Program-made: the position numbers and the translations under genes
The notes under the pieces: generated by a model
What the model saw: only the letters and a program-made list of their open reading frames with translations
The model's database searches: none
What the model was told of the DNA's origin: nothing
NCBI GenBank assembly: GCA_001593865.1
Contig: LUCB01000004.1
Coordinates: forward strand, 26,897-90,896
DNA from: Candidatus Bathyarchaeota archaeon B24
GTDB lineage: Archaea; Thermoproteota; CALKCG01; B24
DNA: 64,000 nt
Direction: 5' to 3'
Part shown: piece after piece, positions 33,317 to 42,209 of the stretch
Numbering within the stretch: position 1 is the first letter of the stretch
How the letters are laid out: each line of letters starts with the position of its first letter

Positions 33317-33901
33317 CTACATCTGTTTTCTCAATATAGTCGTTATAAGGTCGATCTTAGTTATGATCCCAGAGATTTTTCCATCCTTCATTACGAGAAC
33401 CGCAGGCACACCTCGAGAGAATATGTATAGAAGCTCTTGGATACTCGTGTTAGGAGCTACCTGGGGAAAAGGGTTCTCCATTATGTTTCGAATGCGTTTC
33501 TCCGAAAACCTTCGGAAGTTCCTCTCCCTGATGAGATAGTTTATCAGGGTCGACTCCTGAAGAGCCCCTATAGGCACCCCTTCTTCATCGACTACTGGAA
33601 GCTGTGAAATATCGTACTTCTCCATAAGTTCCACAGCTACCTTAACAGGCTGGCTTGCTTTCACCGTTATGACGGGTTTATGCATGATCTGCTCAGCTGT
33701 CACCTTACCCTTTACCGACAACCCCTCGATAACCCTCATAATCTTTCTCACGGTCGAAAGCCTAGGATCTATATTACCTCTCTCTATCCTAGAGATCAGA
33801 GATTGGCTTAGACCAGCTCTTCTAGCCAATTCCTTCTGAGTAAGTCCTACGGCTTTCCTAAGCCGTCTAATGACGTTGCCGTCAGGTATCACATGAGACA
33901 T
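33317..33901 (-). CDS. XRE-type regulator with two CBS domains
   Basis: The 194-residue protein has an N-terminal Cro/C1 helix-turn-helix (IRRLRKAVGLTQKELARRAGLSQSLISRIERG) and a pair of CBS domains (residues ~70-190; AEQIMHKPVITVKASQPV and DISQLPVVDEEGVPIGAL). CBS pairs bind adenosine nucleotides, so this probably couples transcription to energy state. A perfect 7-bp inverted repeat lies 10 bp before its start codon and is a likely self-operator. Confidence 0.9.
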   Translation of the reverse strand: MSHVIPDGNVIRRLRKAVGLTQKELARRAGLSQSLISRIERGNIDPRLSTVRKIMRVIEGLSVKGKVTAEQIMHKPVITVKASQPVKVAVELMEKYDISQLPVVDEEGVPIGALQESTLINYLIRERNFRRFSEKRIRNIMENPFPQVAPNTSIQELLYIFSRGVPAVLVMKDGKISGIITKIDLITTILRKQM

Positions 33902-33910
33902 GATATCTTT

Positions 33911-33927
33911 ACTCCTAGGTTAGGAGT
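33911..33927. promoter_or_regulatory. Putative operator of the XRE-CBS regulator
   Basis: ACTCCTA and TAGGAGT form a perfect 7-bp dyad with a GGT spacer, located 10-26 bp upstream of the start codon on the minus strand. That is a typical autorepression site for XRE-type regulators. TATA-like sequence follows upstream near 33945-33960. Confidence 0.55.
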
Positions 33928-33990
33928 TTCAAATTAAGAAATAAACCGGTCTTTAAAATATGTTTTTATGTAAATAAATTTTGGGAGGGG

Positions 33991-34956
33991 TCACCACCAA
34001 GGTTTAACCTCTGGAGGCTCAACCTCTAATAGAGGTTTAAGGTATGTCACCGCTTGTCTTACACCCGAGTCTCTGCTCATGCATGGGTCTTCATGCTCGA
34101 CCGATAGGACATAGTCGTAGCCTATCTCGAGCAGAGCCGTTATAATGCGTTTCCAAGGCATCTCACCCCAGCCGACGGTTCTAAATCTAAATCCTCTAGC
34201 CGCCTTATTCCAAGGTCCGGTCGCCAATACACCAGACGCTAAAACCGTGTGATAGACTCTTTCGGAGTCTTTTGCATGGCAGTGGAAGATCCTATCTTTA
34301 ACCTCGTATATGAACTGCACAGGGTCCATGCCTTGCCATAGGAGATGACTTGGATCATAGTTAAACCCCGCAGATGGATGTCCTCCGGAAACCTCTACAA
34401 GCCTCTTAGCCGTCTCCAGGTTGTAGTTCATCTCCTGCGGATGAGTTTCATAAGCTATTTTAACGCCATGGTCCTTGGCGTAGTCTAAGATCGGAAGCCA
34501 CCTTTCCTTGAAGAGGTCCCAATAGCTTTCCCAGATCCTCTCGTTCGCAGGTGGGAATATATACCATTTAGCCCAGTCTGGACATCCTGTGAAGGAGTTA
34601 ACGACAGGGACATCTAACGCCGAGGCAGCTTCGATCGTCTTCTTAAGCCTCTCGACACCATAGCGAACCTTCTCCTCAGGAGACCCCTTAAACCATTCAT
34701 CCGTACTCTCATCTAACGGCCCCAGTATAAGCTGTCCCTCGAGATGATTGCTTAAAGCCGAAATGATTAAACCGTATTTCTCAACTGTTTTCTTATACCC
34801 CGACGCTCCACCTGCGAGGATCTTATCTATGTCTATATGGGTGCTTCCCTTCCATGCCGCTATCTCGACGGCTTCATAACCAAGCTTTGAGATGAATTTG
34901 AGAACCTCTTCGAAGGGTCTGTCGTTATACAGGACTGTAAATATCCCAACTTTCAT
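33991..34956 (-). CDS. Sugar phosphate isomerase/epimerase-like TIM-barrel protein
   Basis: The 321-residue protein belongs to the xylose-isomerase-like TIM barrel family (AP endonuclease 2 fold). It starts MKVGIFTVLYNDRPFEEVLK and has EIAAWKG near residue 36, IAYETHPQEMNYN near residue 175, GFNYDPSHLLWQGMD near residue 205, and HCHAKDSE and SVEHEDP near the end, giving the usual metal-binding Glu, His and Asp residues. Divergence from the Gfo/Idh/MocA gene at 35062 suggests a shared pathway for sugar or inositol-like compounds. Substrate unknown. Confidence 0.87.
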   Translation of the reverse strand: MKVGIFTVLYNDRPFEEVLKFISKLGYEAVEIAAWKGSTHIDIDKILAGGASGYKKTVEKYGLIISALSNHLEGQLILGPLDESTDEWFKGSPEEKVRYGVERLKKTIEAASALDVPVVNSFTGCPDWAKWYIFPPANERIWESYWDLFKERWLPILDYAKDHGVKIAYETHPQEMNYNLETAKRLVEVSGGHPSAGFNYDPSHLLWQGMDPVQFIYEVKDRIFHCHAKDSERVYHTVLASGVLATGPWNKAARGFRFRTVGWGEMPWKRIITALLEIGYDYVLSVEHEDPCMSRDSGVRQAVTYLKPLLEVEPPEVKPWW

Positions 34957-35061
34957 AAGCCATCTAGCTAATATTTAGCAGATTTAGAGTTTTTAGGTTT
35001 ACCCTGTCTTGGCTTAGACTTTTAAATTTGAACACACTCTTTTTCTAAAACGGAGGTTTTT

Positions 35062-36261
35062 ATGAGTGAAGAGGTAGGTTTCGTTACGATGGCTAAAGTC
35101 GAGCGTAGGATACGGGAGCTCCCAAGGGTTGGCGTCGGGCTTCTGGGCTATGCCTTCATGGGTAAAGCGCATACTCACGCGTGGAAGTCTATACCGACGT
35201 ATTTCTGGCCTCCACCGGCGATACCCCGCTTAGTGGCGATCTGCGGTAGAAGACTGGAGGGTGTGTCCGAAGCCGCTAGACGATACGGTTACGAGAGGTA
35301 CTACACGGATTGGCATAAGCTTGTCGAGGATCCGGATGTCGAGGTATTCGACAACTGCGGTCCTAACAACGTTCACGCGGAACCTTGTATAGCCGCAGCC
35401 GAAGCCGGTAAACATGTGATATGCGAGAAGCCCTTGGCTAGAAACAGCAGAGAGGCCAAGATGATGCTAGATGCCGTGAGGAAAGCCGGTGTTAAACACA
35501 TGTGTGCATACAACTACCGGTTTGTACCGGCGGTCAGGTTGGCTAAGAAGCTTATCGAAGAAGGCCTTGTCGGCCGGATATACCATTTCAGAGCGCGATA
35601 TCTTCAAGAGTGGATCATGGATCCTAACTTCCCCCTGGTCTGGCGTTTAAGAAAAGACCTAGCCGGCTCAGGTCCGTTAGGTGATTTAGGCTCGCATATA
35701 ATAGACCTCGCCAGGTTTCTGGTCGGCGATATTAGGGCTGTGTCCGCGGTCACACGTACGTTCATAAAGGAAAGACCACTGCCTGAGGATCCCTCTAAAA
35801 AGGGGCTTGTGACAGTCGAAGACGCCTTCGCAGCAGTAGTAGAGTTTGAGAACGGAGCGATAGGGACGCTTGAGGCAACGAGATTTGCAGGGGGACGTAA
35901 AAACTACAACTCTTTCGAGATAAACGGTGAGAAAGCCTCTATAGAGTTCAACCTTGAGCGTCTGAACGAACTCCGAGTGTACTGGCGGGAAGAGCCTGTG
36001 AAGGATATCATGGGCTGGCATGAAGTCTTGGTGACCGAGAGCTACCACCCGTTCTATAAATACTATTGGCCGCATGGACACATAGGCGGATGGGAGGATA
36101 CCTTCAAGAACGAGCTCTACCACTTCTTGGACTGCGTCGTTAACGATAAACCCATAGAACCCTACGCCGCTACATTCGAAGATGGCTGGAAGGTAGATGT
36201 AATCTGCGACGCCATCCTCGAATCCGCTGAAAAGGGTAAACGCGTCGAAATCCGATATTGA
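35062..36261 (+). CDS. Gfo/Idh/MocA-family oxidoreductase
   Basis: The 399-residue NAD(P)-dependent dehydrogenase has the N-terminal Rossmann motif GVGLLGYAFMGKAHTHAW. The family EKPLARNSREA motif is near residue 120 (ICEKPLA). The catalytic-region segment LGDLGSHIIDLARFLVG is near residue 210. These enzymes oxidise sugars, inositols or related compounds. It is divergent from the epimerase-like TIM barrel and likely acts with it. Confidence 0.9.
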   Translation: MSEEVGFVTMAKVERRIRELPRVGVGLLGYAFMGKAHTHAWKSIPTYFWPPPAIPRLVAICGRRLEGVSEAARRYGYERYYTDWHKLVEDPDVEVFDNCGPNNVHAEPCIAAAEAGKHVICEKPLARNSREAKMMLDAVRKAGVKHMCAYNYRFVPAVRLAKKLIEEGLVGRIYHFRARYLQEWIMDPNFPLVWRLRKDLAGSGPLGDLGSHIIDLARFLVGDIRAVSAVTRTFIKERPLPEDPSKKGLVTVEDAFAAVVEFENGAIGTLEATRFAGGRKNYNSFEINGEKASIEFNLERLNELRVYWREEPVKDIMGWHEVLVTESYHPFYKYYWPHGHIGGWEDTFKNELYHFLDCVVNDKPIEPYAATFEDGWKVDVICDAILESAEKGKRVEIRY

Positions 36262-36338
36262 TCCACCTCCCCTATTATTTTTAAAGCAACTTTGAAAAAT
36301 TTAATGTTTTTAAGGAAGCTCTGAAGTTTCCTAAGATC

Positions 36339-37271
36339 GTGGAGGTTAGAAAGGCGCAGTTAAGCTCGGGCACGTTATTTGTATCCCTTCCGAAGGCTTG
36401 GGTTGTGCGTCATGGTCTAGGTAAGGGTTCACCTATATTTATGGAGGAGCGGGAGGACGGGGCTCTGGTTCTTTATCCTTTCGGTAAGGTTAAGTATACC
36501 CCTAAAAGCACCGTGGTACTGGTGTCTCCGGACATGGAGAAAGAGATCACTAGCAAGTATTGGCTTGGGTATGACTCGATAGTCATACGTTCTCCAACCG
36601 GTAAAATCAGCTTAGCCGAGAGAGAACGGATTAAAAACTTGGTTAGACGATTCATAGGTTTAGAAATAGTGGAGGAGAACGCATCGTCGATAGAGCTACA
36701 TTGTTTCATAGAGGCCTCCTCGGTTCCGCCTAAGAAGATCCTTAGAAGAGAGCATCTGTTGACCGCCGCTATGCTTAGGGATTTGAAGGAAGCATCCCTA
36801 GGCGACGAAATGCTTCTTAAATCCATAGTCGCTAGAGACGATGAAGTCGATAAACTTTACTTTCTTCTGGTCAGGGTCTTAAGGATAGCTATTCAAAACC
36901 CAGTGCTCAGTAGCGAGCTTAAGGTCTCTCCCCTAGACTGTATGGATTACCGTTTAGTAGCTTGCTTCATAGAATCGATAGCCGACTCTGTAGCCTCTAT
37001 GGCTGACAGCCTTCTAAGACACGTTGATTCTCCGAAGATTTACCTAGAAAGATTCCGGTCGCTTTTGACGATACTCTCCGAAATTTACGAGAAGGCTATG
37101 GAGGCCTTCTTGGCTAAGGATTTCAAAAGAGCGGAGCTTGCTAGAGCGAGACGAGAGGTCTTCGATTCGAGGCTTTCCTCAGAAGACCTCGGAGATATCG
37201 GGTTTTTATCCTCTGAGCTTGTCAGGATAGCCGATATAGCCGTCGATATCGCTGACCTAGTCATTCCTTAA
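36339..37271 (+). CDS. AbrB-like/PhoU-domain regulator of phosphate uptake
   Basis: The 310-residue protein begins with an AbrB/SpoVT-like DNA-binding domain (KAQLSSGTLFVSLPKAWVVRHGLGKGS). It continues with a helical PhoU-like domain from about residue 130 (acidic helices with RDDEVDKLYFLLVRVLRIA). This domain pair is common in archaea as a phosphate-transport regulator. No pst genes lie nearby. It starts at GTG 36339 and its end overlaps the convergent PIN gene by 11 bases. Confidence 0.85.
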   Translation: MEVRKAQLSSGTLFVSLPKAWVVRHGLGKGSPIFMEEREDGALVLYPFGKVKYTPKSTVVLVSPDMEKEITSKYWLGYDSIVIRSPTGKISLAERERIKNLVRRFIGLEIVEENASSIELHCFIEASSVPPKKILRREHLLTAAMLRDLKEASLGDEMLLKSIVARDDEVDKLYFLLVRVLRIAIQNPVLSSELKVSPLDCMDYRLVACFIESIADSVASMADSLLRHVDSPKIYLERFRSLLTILSEIYEKAMEAFLAKDFKRAELARARREVFDSRLSSEDLGDIGFLSSELVRIADIAVDIADLVIP

Positions 37272-37677
37272 CTAAACCTAGGTATTCCCCGCCGTCAACC
37301 TCGATTTTCGACAGTCCTCTCAAGTAAAAAACTGGGATCCCCTCTCTTCTTAGTCTTCTCCTAAGGTCTAAGTCGTTAGTAGCTACCGGTAGTTTCATCC
37401 TAGTCGCTAAGTCTAGTATAAGGTCGTCTACGTCGGCGTCTACGCGGGTCTTTAAAACATGAGTTCTAGTTTTGGCTAGAAGCTGGATAAGTAATCTGGC
37501 GTAGCGGCTTCGTTCGTCACTTCCCTTAGATATCCGTTTAATCTCGTCGTAAACGGGTTTTAGGATCACAAGTTCAACCCTCGAATTTAAAAGTCTCTCC
37601 AAGCCCTCTACAAAGTCAACTCTTCTTCTTATGCATTCTAGAAGGAAACTCGTATCCGCTATCACCTTGATGGTCAA
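37261..37677 (-). CDS. PIN-domain protein linked to aIF2-gamma (Fcf1/Utp23-like)
   Basis: The product is a PIN nuclease-like domain: [19 protein letters not shown] at the start, [11 protein letters not shown] near residue 50, [26 protein letters not shown] later, ending [15 protein letters not shown] 37677 is chosen because it overlaps the aIF2-gamma stop as TTGA and gives the typical family N-terminus; an upstream ATG at 37707 lies within aIF2-gamma. Archaeal genomes often pair this gene with aIF2-gamma. It is probably a housekeeping RNA-processing protein and not a toxin. Confidence 0.85.
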   Translation of the reverse strand: MTIKVIADTSFLLECIRRRVDFVEGLERLLNSRVELVILKPVYDEIKRISKGSDERSRYARLLIQLLAKTRTHVLKTRVDADVDDLILDLATRMKLPVATNDLDLRRRLRREGIPVFYLRGLSKIEVDGGEYLGLVKE

Positions 37678-38927
37678 ACTACGACACCGTATCCTATGAG
37701 TCTCCATCTGCCGCCTATCCTACGGCTTATCGCTATTCTATGGCCTTTGGGGACGCATACCGGTCTTCTGAGCGTCACCGTTACACGGCTTTCCCTTACA
37801 TCTGTCACGACACCGAGCGTTATCGAGGTCAAAGCGTTAAGAAGAAGCGGCTCTCTAAGCTTGATCTTCTCTACCTTAACCTGCTCCACGGTTCCGACGG
37901 CTCTCTCGAACAGGGATACGTCGACGGTTATTTCCTGAAGAGTCTCAGGCAGGGTTCCAGGTTTACCTAGCACGTTTCCAGCAAGTCTATCAGCCTTGGT
38001 TAGGCTGGGGTCTAAGCTAGTTCCCACGCCTACTAAACCTCCGCATCGTGCCTCTTCGACCGTTCTCCCTCCATGGCGTAGGGATACGACCTTAGTTATC
38101 AAAGACCTATGGGTCGTCCTACCATGTTCAGTAGTTATTATGCCAGGCCTTATCTCGACTTCGTCTCCGACCCTTAGCACACCTTGGACTATCGAGCCGC
38201 CCACAACCCCACCCTGCAGGTCTGCCGGCCTAGTACCTGGCTTGTTTACGTCAAACGACCTTACGATGTACATCAGCGGAGGCTTTGAGAGATCCCTCTT
38301 AGGCGTGGGTATATACTTCTCTATAGCCTCTATGAGATAGTCTATGTTAACCCTATGCTGTGCCGATATGGGTATTATCGGTGCATCTTCCGCCACAGTC
38401 CCTTCGATAAACCTCTTTATTTGACGATAATTTTCCACAGCTTCCTGGGGGGTTACCAGCTCGATCTTATTCTGCACGATCACTATGTTTTTAACACCTA
38501 TGATCTCTAGAGCTGCTAGATGTTCCCTGGTCTGAGGCTGGGGGCAGGGTTCGTTAGCCGCTATAACTAGGATCGCTCCGTCCATGACGGCCGCACCGGA
38601 TAGCATGGTCGCCATCAATATTTCATGGCCTGGAGCGTCTACGAAGCTTACGACTCTTAGGAGCTTAGTCTTAGCCCCGCAGTGCGGGCATGTCGGCTCT
38701 GTCGAGTAGCATCTAGGTGGAGGGCATACCGGGCATTTATAAAAACCCGCGTCGGCGTATCCCAGCTTGATCGTGATACCGCGTTTAAGCTCTTCGCTAT
38801 GTCGGCTTGTCCACACACCTGTAAGAGCCTCTACGAGCGTGGTCTTGCCGTGGTCTACATGCCCCGCTGTACCTATATTGCACTCAGGAGGCTTCTCGAA
38901 AACCCTTGACACAGCTTCATCCCTCAT
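37674..38927 (-). CDS. aif2g: Translation initiation factor aIF2 gamma subunit
   Basis: aIF2-gamma is the GTPase core that carries Met-tRNAi to the ribosome. The 417-residue protein has the P-loop [20 protein letters not shown], the switch region [13 protein letters not shown], a zinc knuckle (CPVCPPPRC and CPHCG), the DAPGHE motif and the NKIEL specificity motif. Two C-terminal beta domains follow. Length is typical. It is translationally coupled to the PIN gene downstream. Confidence 0.97.
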   Translation of the reverse strand: MRDEAVSRVFEKPPECNIGTAGHVDHGKTTLVEALTGVWTSRHSEELKRGITIKLGYADAGFYKCPVCPPPRCYSTEPTCPHCGAKTKLLRVVSFVDAPGHEILMATMLSGAAVMDGAILVIAANEPCPQPQTREHLAALEIIGVKNIVIVQNKIELVTPQEAVENYRQIKRFIEGTVAEDAPIIPISAQHRVNIDYLIEAIEKYIPTPKRDLSKPPLMYIVRSFDVNKPGTRPADLQGGVVGGSIVQGVLRVGDEVEIRPGIITTEHGRTTHRSLITKVVSLRHGGRTVEEARCGGLVGVGTSLDPSLTKADRLAGNVLGKPGTLPETLQEITVDVSLFERAVGTVEQVKVEKIKLREPLLLNALTSITLGVVTDVRESRVTVTLRRPVCVPKGHRIAISRRIGGRWRLIGYGVVV

Positions 38928-39009
38928 TTAAGGAGGAAACCCGTTTTCAACTGATAAACCTTTTCAAGCTTAAAAGTCGGTTACGCGTAATTGGCTTAGG
39001 TGGTTTAGT

Positions 39010-39879
39010 ATGTTGAAGACTAACGAGGATCGGCTTGTTAAAGTCTCTGTTCTAGGAGAGGTTTCAAGCCCTGTCATGCGCTATCCGTATAGGATATCCG
39101 TCAAAGGCGAGCCTATGGTGTTACCGGGTGTAGGCGGTATAAGGTATAACGTGCGGGTGGGAGATCCCGCGGTCGGGTGGATGGCCGACCATGTCGAGCC
39201 TGGTGTGAGCATAAAGGTTTCCGACGTCAACGCTAACATGGCTTTAAACATACTTTCGTGTATAGGCAACGAGGCTATAGTCGTCTCGGGGGATGCTAAG
39301 GGTAGTAAAGGAGTAGTTACAGGGAAGCATGGAGGAATCGAACACGTTATAGTGGACTTTACCCCAGATGTCTTAGATAAGCTAGTCATAGGCGATAAGG
39401 TTCTTGTCAAAGCCTACGGTGTCGGCTTAAAGATTCTAAATCTTCCCGAGGTTAGGGTTATGAATATAGACCCTAAGCTTCTAAAGCTTATGGATTTAAA
39501 GATAGTCGAAGGCTTTCTCGAAGTACCTGTTACGCATCTCGTTCCGGCTTCGATCATGGGTTCAGGCTTAGGTGCTGTGCAAACCTACAGCGGAGATTAC
39601 GATATCCAGCTGTTCGACGAGGAGACGGTTAAGAAATACCACTTAGAAGACCTCCGGCTCGGAGACCTGGTAGCTATAATGAACGCGGAGCACACTTATG
39701 GTCGCATCTACCGTAGCGGGGCTGTCTCGATAGGTGTAGTAGTCCATACAGATTGTGTGATGGCTGGACATGGACCCGGCGTGACGACTATAATGACCTC
39801 AGGTAGTGGAAAGATAAAGCCTAGGATAGACCCTGAAGCTAATATAGCAAAGCTTCTAAACCTGAGAGACGACATCTAA
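39010..39879 (+). CDS. DUF4438 protein
   Basis: The 289-residue protein matches the DUF4438 family known from a Thermotoga structure with no assigned function. It has LPGVGGIRYNVRVGDPAVGW near residue 38, GNEAIVVSGDAKGSKGVVTGKHGG near residue 82 and AEHTYGRIYRSGAVSIGVVVH near residue 227. No membrane or export signal is seen. A hairpin overlapping its stop followed by a T-run looks like its terminator. Confidence 0.8.
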   Translation: MLKTNEDRLVKVSVLGEVSSPVMRYPYRISVKGEPMVLPGVGGIRYNVRVGDPAVGWMADHVEPGVSIKVSDVNANMALNILSCIGNEAIVVSGDAKGSKGVVTGKHGGIEHVIVDFTPDVLDKLVIGDKVLVKAYGVGLKILNLPEVRVMNIDPKLLKLMDLKIVEGFLEVPVTHLVPASIMGSGLGAVQTYSGDYDIQLFDEETVKKYHLEDLRLGDLVAIMNAEHTYGRIYRSGAVSIGVVVHTDCVMAGHGPGVTTIMTSGSGKIKPRIDPEANIAKLLNLRDDI

Positions 39880-39900
39880 AATGATGTCGCTTTATTTTTT
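39870..39900 (+). terminator. Hairpin plus T-tract at the end of the DUF4438 gene
   Basis: CGACATC (39870-39876) pairs with GATGTCG (39883-39889) around a 6-nt loop that contains the stop codon. TTTATTTTTT follows at 39891-39900. A T-rich tract after a stop is the usual archaeal termination signal. The hairpin may stabilise the 3' end. Confidence 0.65.
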
Positions 39901-39914
39901 CTACGTTGCTTTAT

Positions 39915-39987
39915 GTCGAAAACCGTCTACATGACCGTCTAGGATCCTCTACTTTTCTCGAAGATTTTGCAGTCGAAGACCGTCTTC
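39915..39987. promoter_or_regulatory. Repeated ACCGTCT elements before a winged-helix gene
   Basis: ACCGTCT occurs at 39922-39928, 39934-39940 and 39979-39985. The first and last lie in longer near-identical repeats (GTCGAAAACCGTCT and GTCGAAGACCGTCT). The last copy is also the centre of the palindrome GAAGACCGTCTTC (39975-39987). Three sites in the 190-bp region upstream of a winged-helix gene suggest operator sites, perhaps for its own product. Confidence 0.45.
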
Positions 39988-40070
39988 AGAACGGATAAAT
40001 TTGTCGAGTCTAGTTAGGTTAACCTAGGAGGTGTTTAGGTCTGACCTTATCGGAGGAGGATTTAGACCTC

Positions 40071-40850
40071 ATGTTTTCAGCTTTAAGCCACGGCGCCAGG
40101 AGGGCTGTTGTGAAAAACTTAGGTGAGCAAGGTGTTCTATCTTTCTCCCAGCTCATGGAAGCGGCGGGGATAGAGGAAACCGGCACTTTCGGTTTTCACC
40201 TGAAGAAAACTGAGCCCCTTCTAGAGAAGCTCCCTGATGGTAGGTATAAGCTCTCTAAGCTTGGTGAAAAAGCGTATAGAGTCATGTTGTTTCTCGAAAA
40301 GCCTGAGGCCTTTAGTATGCCTTCTAAGAAACCTGAGGAAGGGGTTAAAGAACTTAGGTCGCTAAACAGGCTTCTCCTAGACGCCGAACGACTCGGTAGA
40401 TACGATAAAGTCGTCATCAGAGACTGCTATGAGGTTCTGATAGACTCAGATGTCACACCTGAGCTTTTCAGAAATAAGGTTCTATCCATAAGGGAGGTCG
40501 GCAGGATAGTTTGCCCCAAAGAGCTTCACAAGGCTGTTTTAAGCAGGATTGAGCGTGGATGTGATGTCGTCGAAACATACGAGGGGGAACTCCCTTTAGA
40601 AGCTTTAGAAGGAAAGTATCCAAGACACTTAGGAAACTACAGCGAGCTTGTCGTAGATGTTTCAAGGCTTAGACCAGGTACACGTATAGAGAACTATGGT
40701 CACCTAACCCTAAAGGAGGTTACGGAGGAAAACGTCGGTAAAATAGCGGGTATAGAGAACTACGGCGTAATCAAGGTTCCGAAAGGTTTCAAAGAACTAG
40801 TTTTAACAAGAGTTACTAGCAACTACGGGATAGTCACAGAGTACGAATAA
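40071..40850 (+). CDS. Winged-helix protein with C-terminal beta-rich repeats
   Basis: The 259-residue protein has an N-terminal ArsR-like winged helix (FSALSHGARRAVVKNLGEQGVLSFSQLMEA) and a C-terminal half of unknown type that repeats an ENYG motif (GTRIENYGHLTL, AGIENYGVIKV, SNYGIVTEY), suggesting a short beta-solenoid. ATG 40071 follows a GGAGGAGGA element; reading could begin further upstream at CTG 40041 after AGGAGGTG, giving LTLSEEDLDL before the ATG. It is probably a transcription regulator, with ACCGTCT repeats upstream. Confidence 0.75.
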   Translation: MFSALSHGARRAVVKNLGEQGVLSFSQLMEAAGIEETGTFGFHLKKTEPLLEKLPDGRYKLSKLGEKAYRVMLFLEKPEAFSMPSKKPEEGVKELRSLNRLLLDAERLGRYDKVVIRDCYEVLIDSDVTPELFRNKVLSIREVGRIVCPKELHKAVLSRIERGCDVVETYEGELPLEALEGKYPRHLGNYSELVVDVSRLRPGTRIENYGHLTLKEVTEENVGKIAGIENYGVIKVPKGFKELVLTRVTSNYGIVTEYE

Positions 40851-40858
40851 CTGATAGA

Positions 40859-41878
40859 TTAATATGGTTTCACAGCTCTACCCTCGTATACGCTATTCCA
40901 GACGGCTTCGGCTAGTTTGAGGGCTTTAAATCCATCCTCTATACTGGGCTTCGGAGGCTTATCCTCTAAAACGGAGTCTATGAAGTGCTCTATTTCGCCG
41001 TAGTATCCTCTGAGGTATCTGCTCTGATATTCTAAGCTTGGTAAATGGTTTATCTCCCAGAAGTAGCCCTGGTTTGCAGCCTTGAACTCCTCTGTTTCGA
41101 TCCATAACCCCCTCGGATAGTATTTAACCTGAGACGCCATATCGTCGACGAAGATGAACGACTCGTCTCCTGTGACCTCTACGTATTCATCTATCTTCAG
41201 CCAAGACTGGCATGAGTTTAGGTTCATGACACCGGTCGCGCCGTTTCTAAACGTTACGAGTATCGAATACGAGAACTTCGTGTCCGTTAACGTATGGAGT
41301 TTAGCATAGACCTCCTCGACCTCGCCGACTAGAAACCTTATGAGGTCAAAGTGATGAACTGCCTGACCGATCAGAAAGGCTTTAGCCGGTGGTTCTATAC
41401 CCCAGACGGAGCCGTAGGGACCGTTAGCAAATTTAGTCGATATATGAGTGACCTTACCTAGCCACAGCTTATCTATGACCGTTTTAGCAAGCCTGTAACC
41501 GACCGAAAATCTTTTCATAAACGCTACCATAACGAAGCGTCCAGAACTCTTAGACGCTTCCATAAGCTTGTACGCTTGGTTCGAGTTTAACGCCGGAGGC
41601 TTTTCCACAAATACGTGGATGCCTGATTTTAGACACTCAAGCCCAGCCTCATAATGCAAAGCAGGATGTCCGACGATGAAAACCGCATCTAGATCCTCCC
41701 TCCCTATCATCCGGCTATAATCGGTATACCACTTACGGAAACCAAATAATCTCGCATTCTTCTCGGCTTTCTCAGCTATAATGTCACAAGTTGCTACAAG
41801 CTCGATTTTATCGGCAAAGTATCTTAAACAAGGATACAGATTTTCCGTCGAATGAGAGCCACAACCTATAAACCCCAC
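40859..41878 (-). CDS. Gfo/Idh/MocA-family oxidoreductase
   Basis: The 339-residue protein has the Rossmann motif VGFIGCGSHSTENLYP, the EKPPALNSNQAYKLM block near residue 93 and GQAVHHFDLIRFLVG near residue 167. The GTG start at 41878 leaves almost no N-terminal leader before the nucleotide-binding strand, so translation may start slightly upstream. It is separated from the divergent ceramidase-like gene by a long non-coding stretch. Substrate unknown, probably a sugar-type polyol. Confidence 0.87.
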   Translation of the reverse strand: MGFIGCGSHSTENLYPCLRYFADKIELVATCDIIAEKAEKNARLFGFRKWYTDYSRMIGREDLDAVFIVGHPALHYEAGLECLKSGIHVFVEKPPALNSNQAYKLMEASKSSGRFVMVAFMKRFSVGYRLAKTVIDKLWLGKVTHISTKFANGPYGSVWGIEPPAKAFLIGQAVHHFDLIRFLVGEVEEVYAKLHTLTDTKFSYSILVTFRNGATGVMNLNSCQSWLKIDEYVEVTGDESFIFVDDMASQVKYYPRGLWIETEEFKAANQGYFWEINHLPSLEYQSRYLRGYYGEIEHFIDSVLEDKPPKPSIEDGFKALKLAEAVWNSVYEGRAVKPY

Positions 41879-42209
41879 TCTAACCTTGTTCAGGAAAAAT
41901 CACCATAAACCAATATTAAGGTTGTTACTTAAAACCTTATGACCGGTTTAATGGTTAAAAAATAGTTCCGTGAGGACGAAAGAGGTTTAGCGATTATCCT
42001 TCTGAGCCCCTTCTTTATGTTTTGAGAACTCTAGCCATGTAAAACTCTCTGGTCCTCATTTTGAACGTTGAGTACGCCGTTCGATGTTGCTGATAAGCCG
42101 TTCATTAACCCCTCCAGTCCATAACCCTCAACTTGAAAAATAACAGAGAAGAAAAAGAAAATTTAATTTAGTCTAAATCGCTCCACAAAGTGATGACTGA
42201 AACTGCTTA
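41879..42209. other. 331-bp intergenic stretch
   Basis: This divergent region between a Gfo/Idh/MocA gene and the ceramidase-like gene holds AT-rich promoter-like DNA at both ends, for example AATTTAATTTAGTCTAAA before 42180. I found no convincing small gene or box C/D RNA. The sequence CCGTGAGGACGAAA resembles part of a hammerhead core but the other core half is absent. Confidence 0.5.

Noticed and set aside
41960-42000. CCGTGAGGACGAAA resembles stem II and the GAAA of a hammerhead ribozyme
   Set aside because: The required CTGATGA half of the core is not upstream of the stem, and no matching stems I and III are visible.
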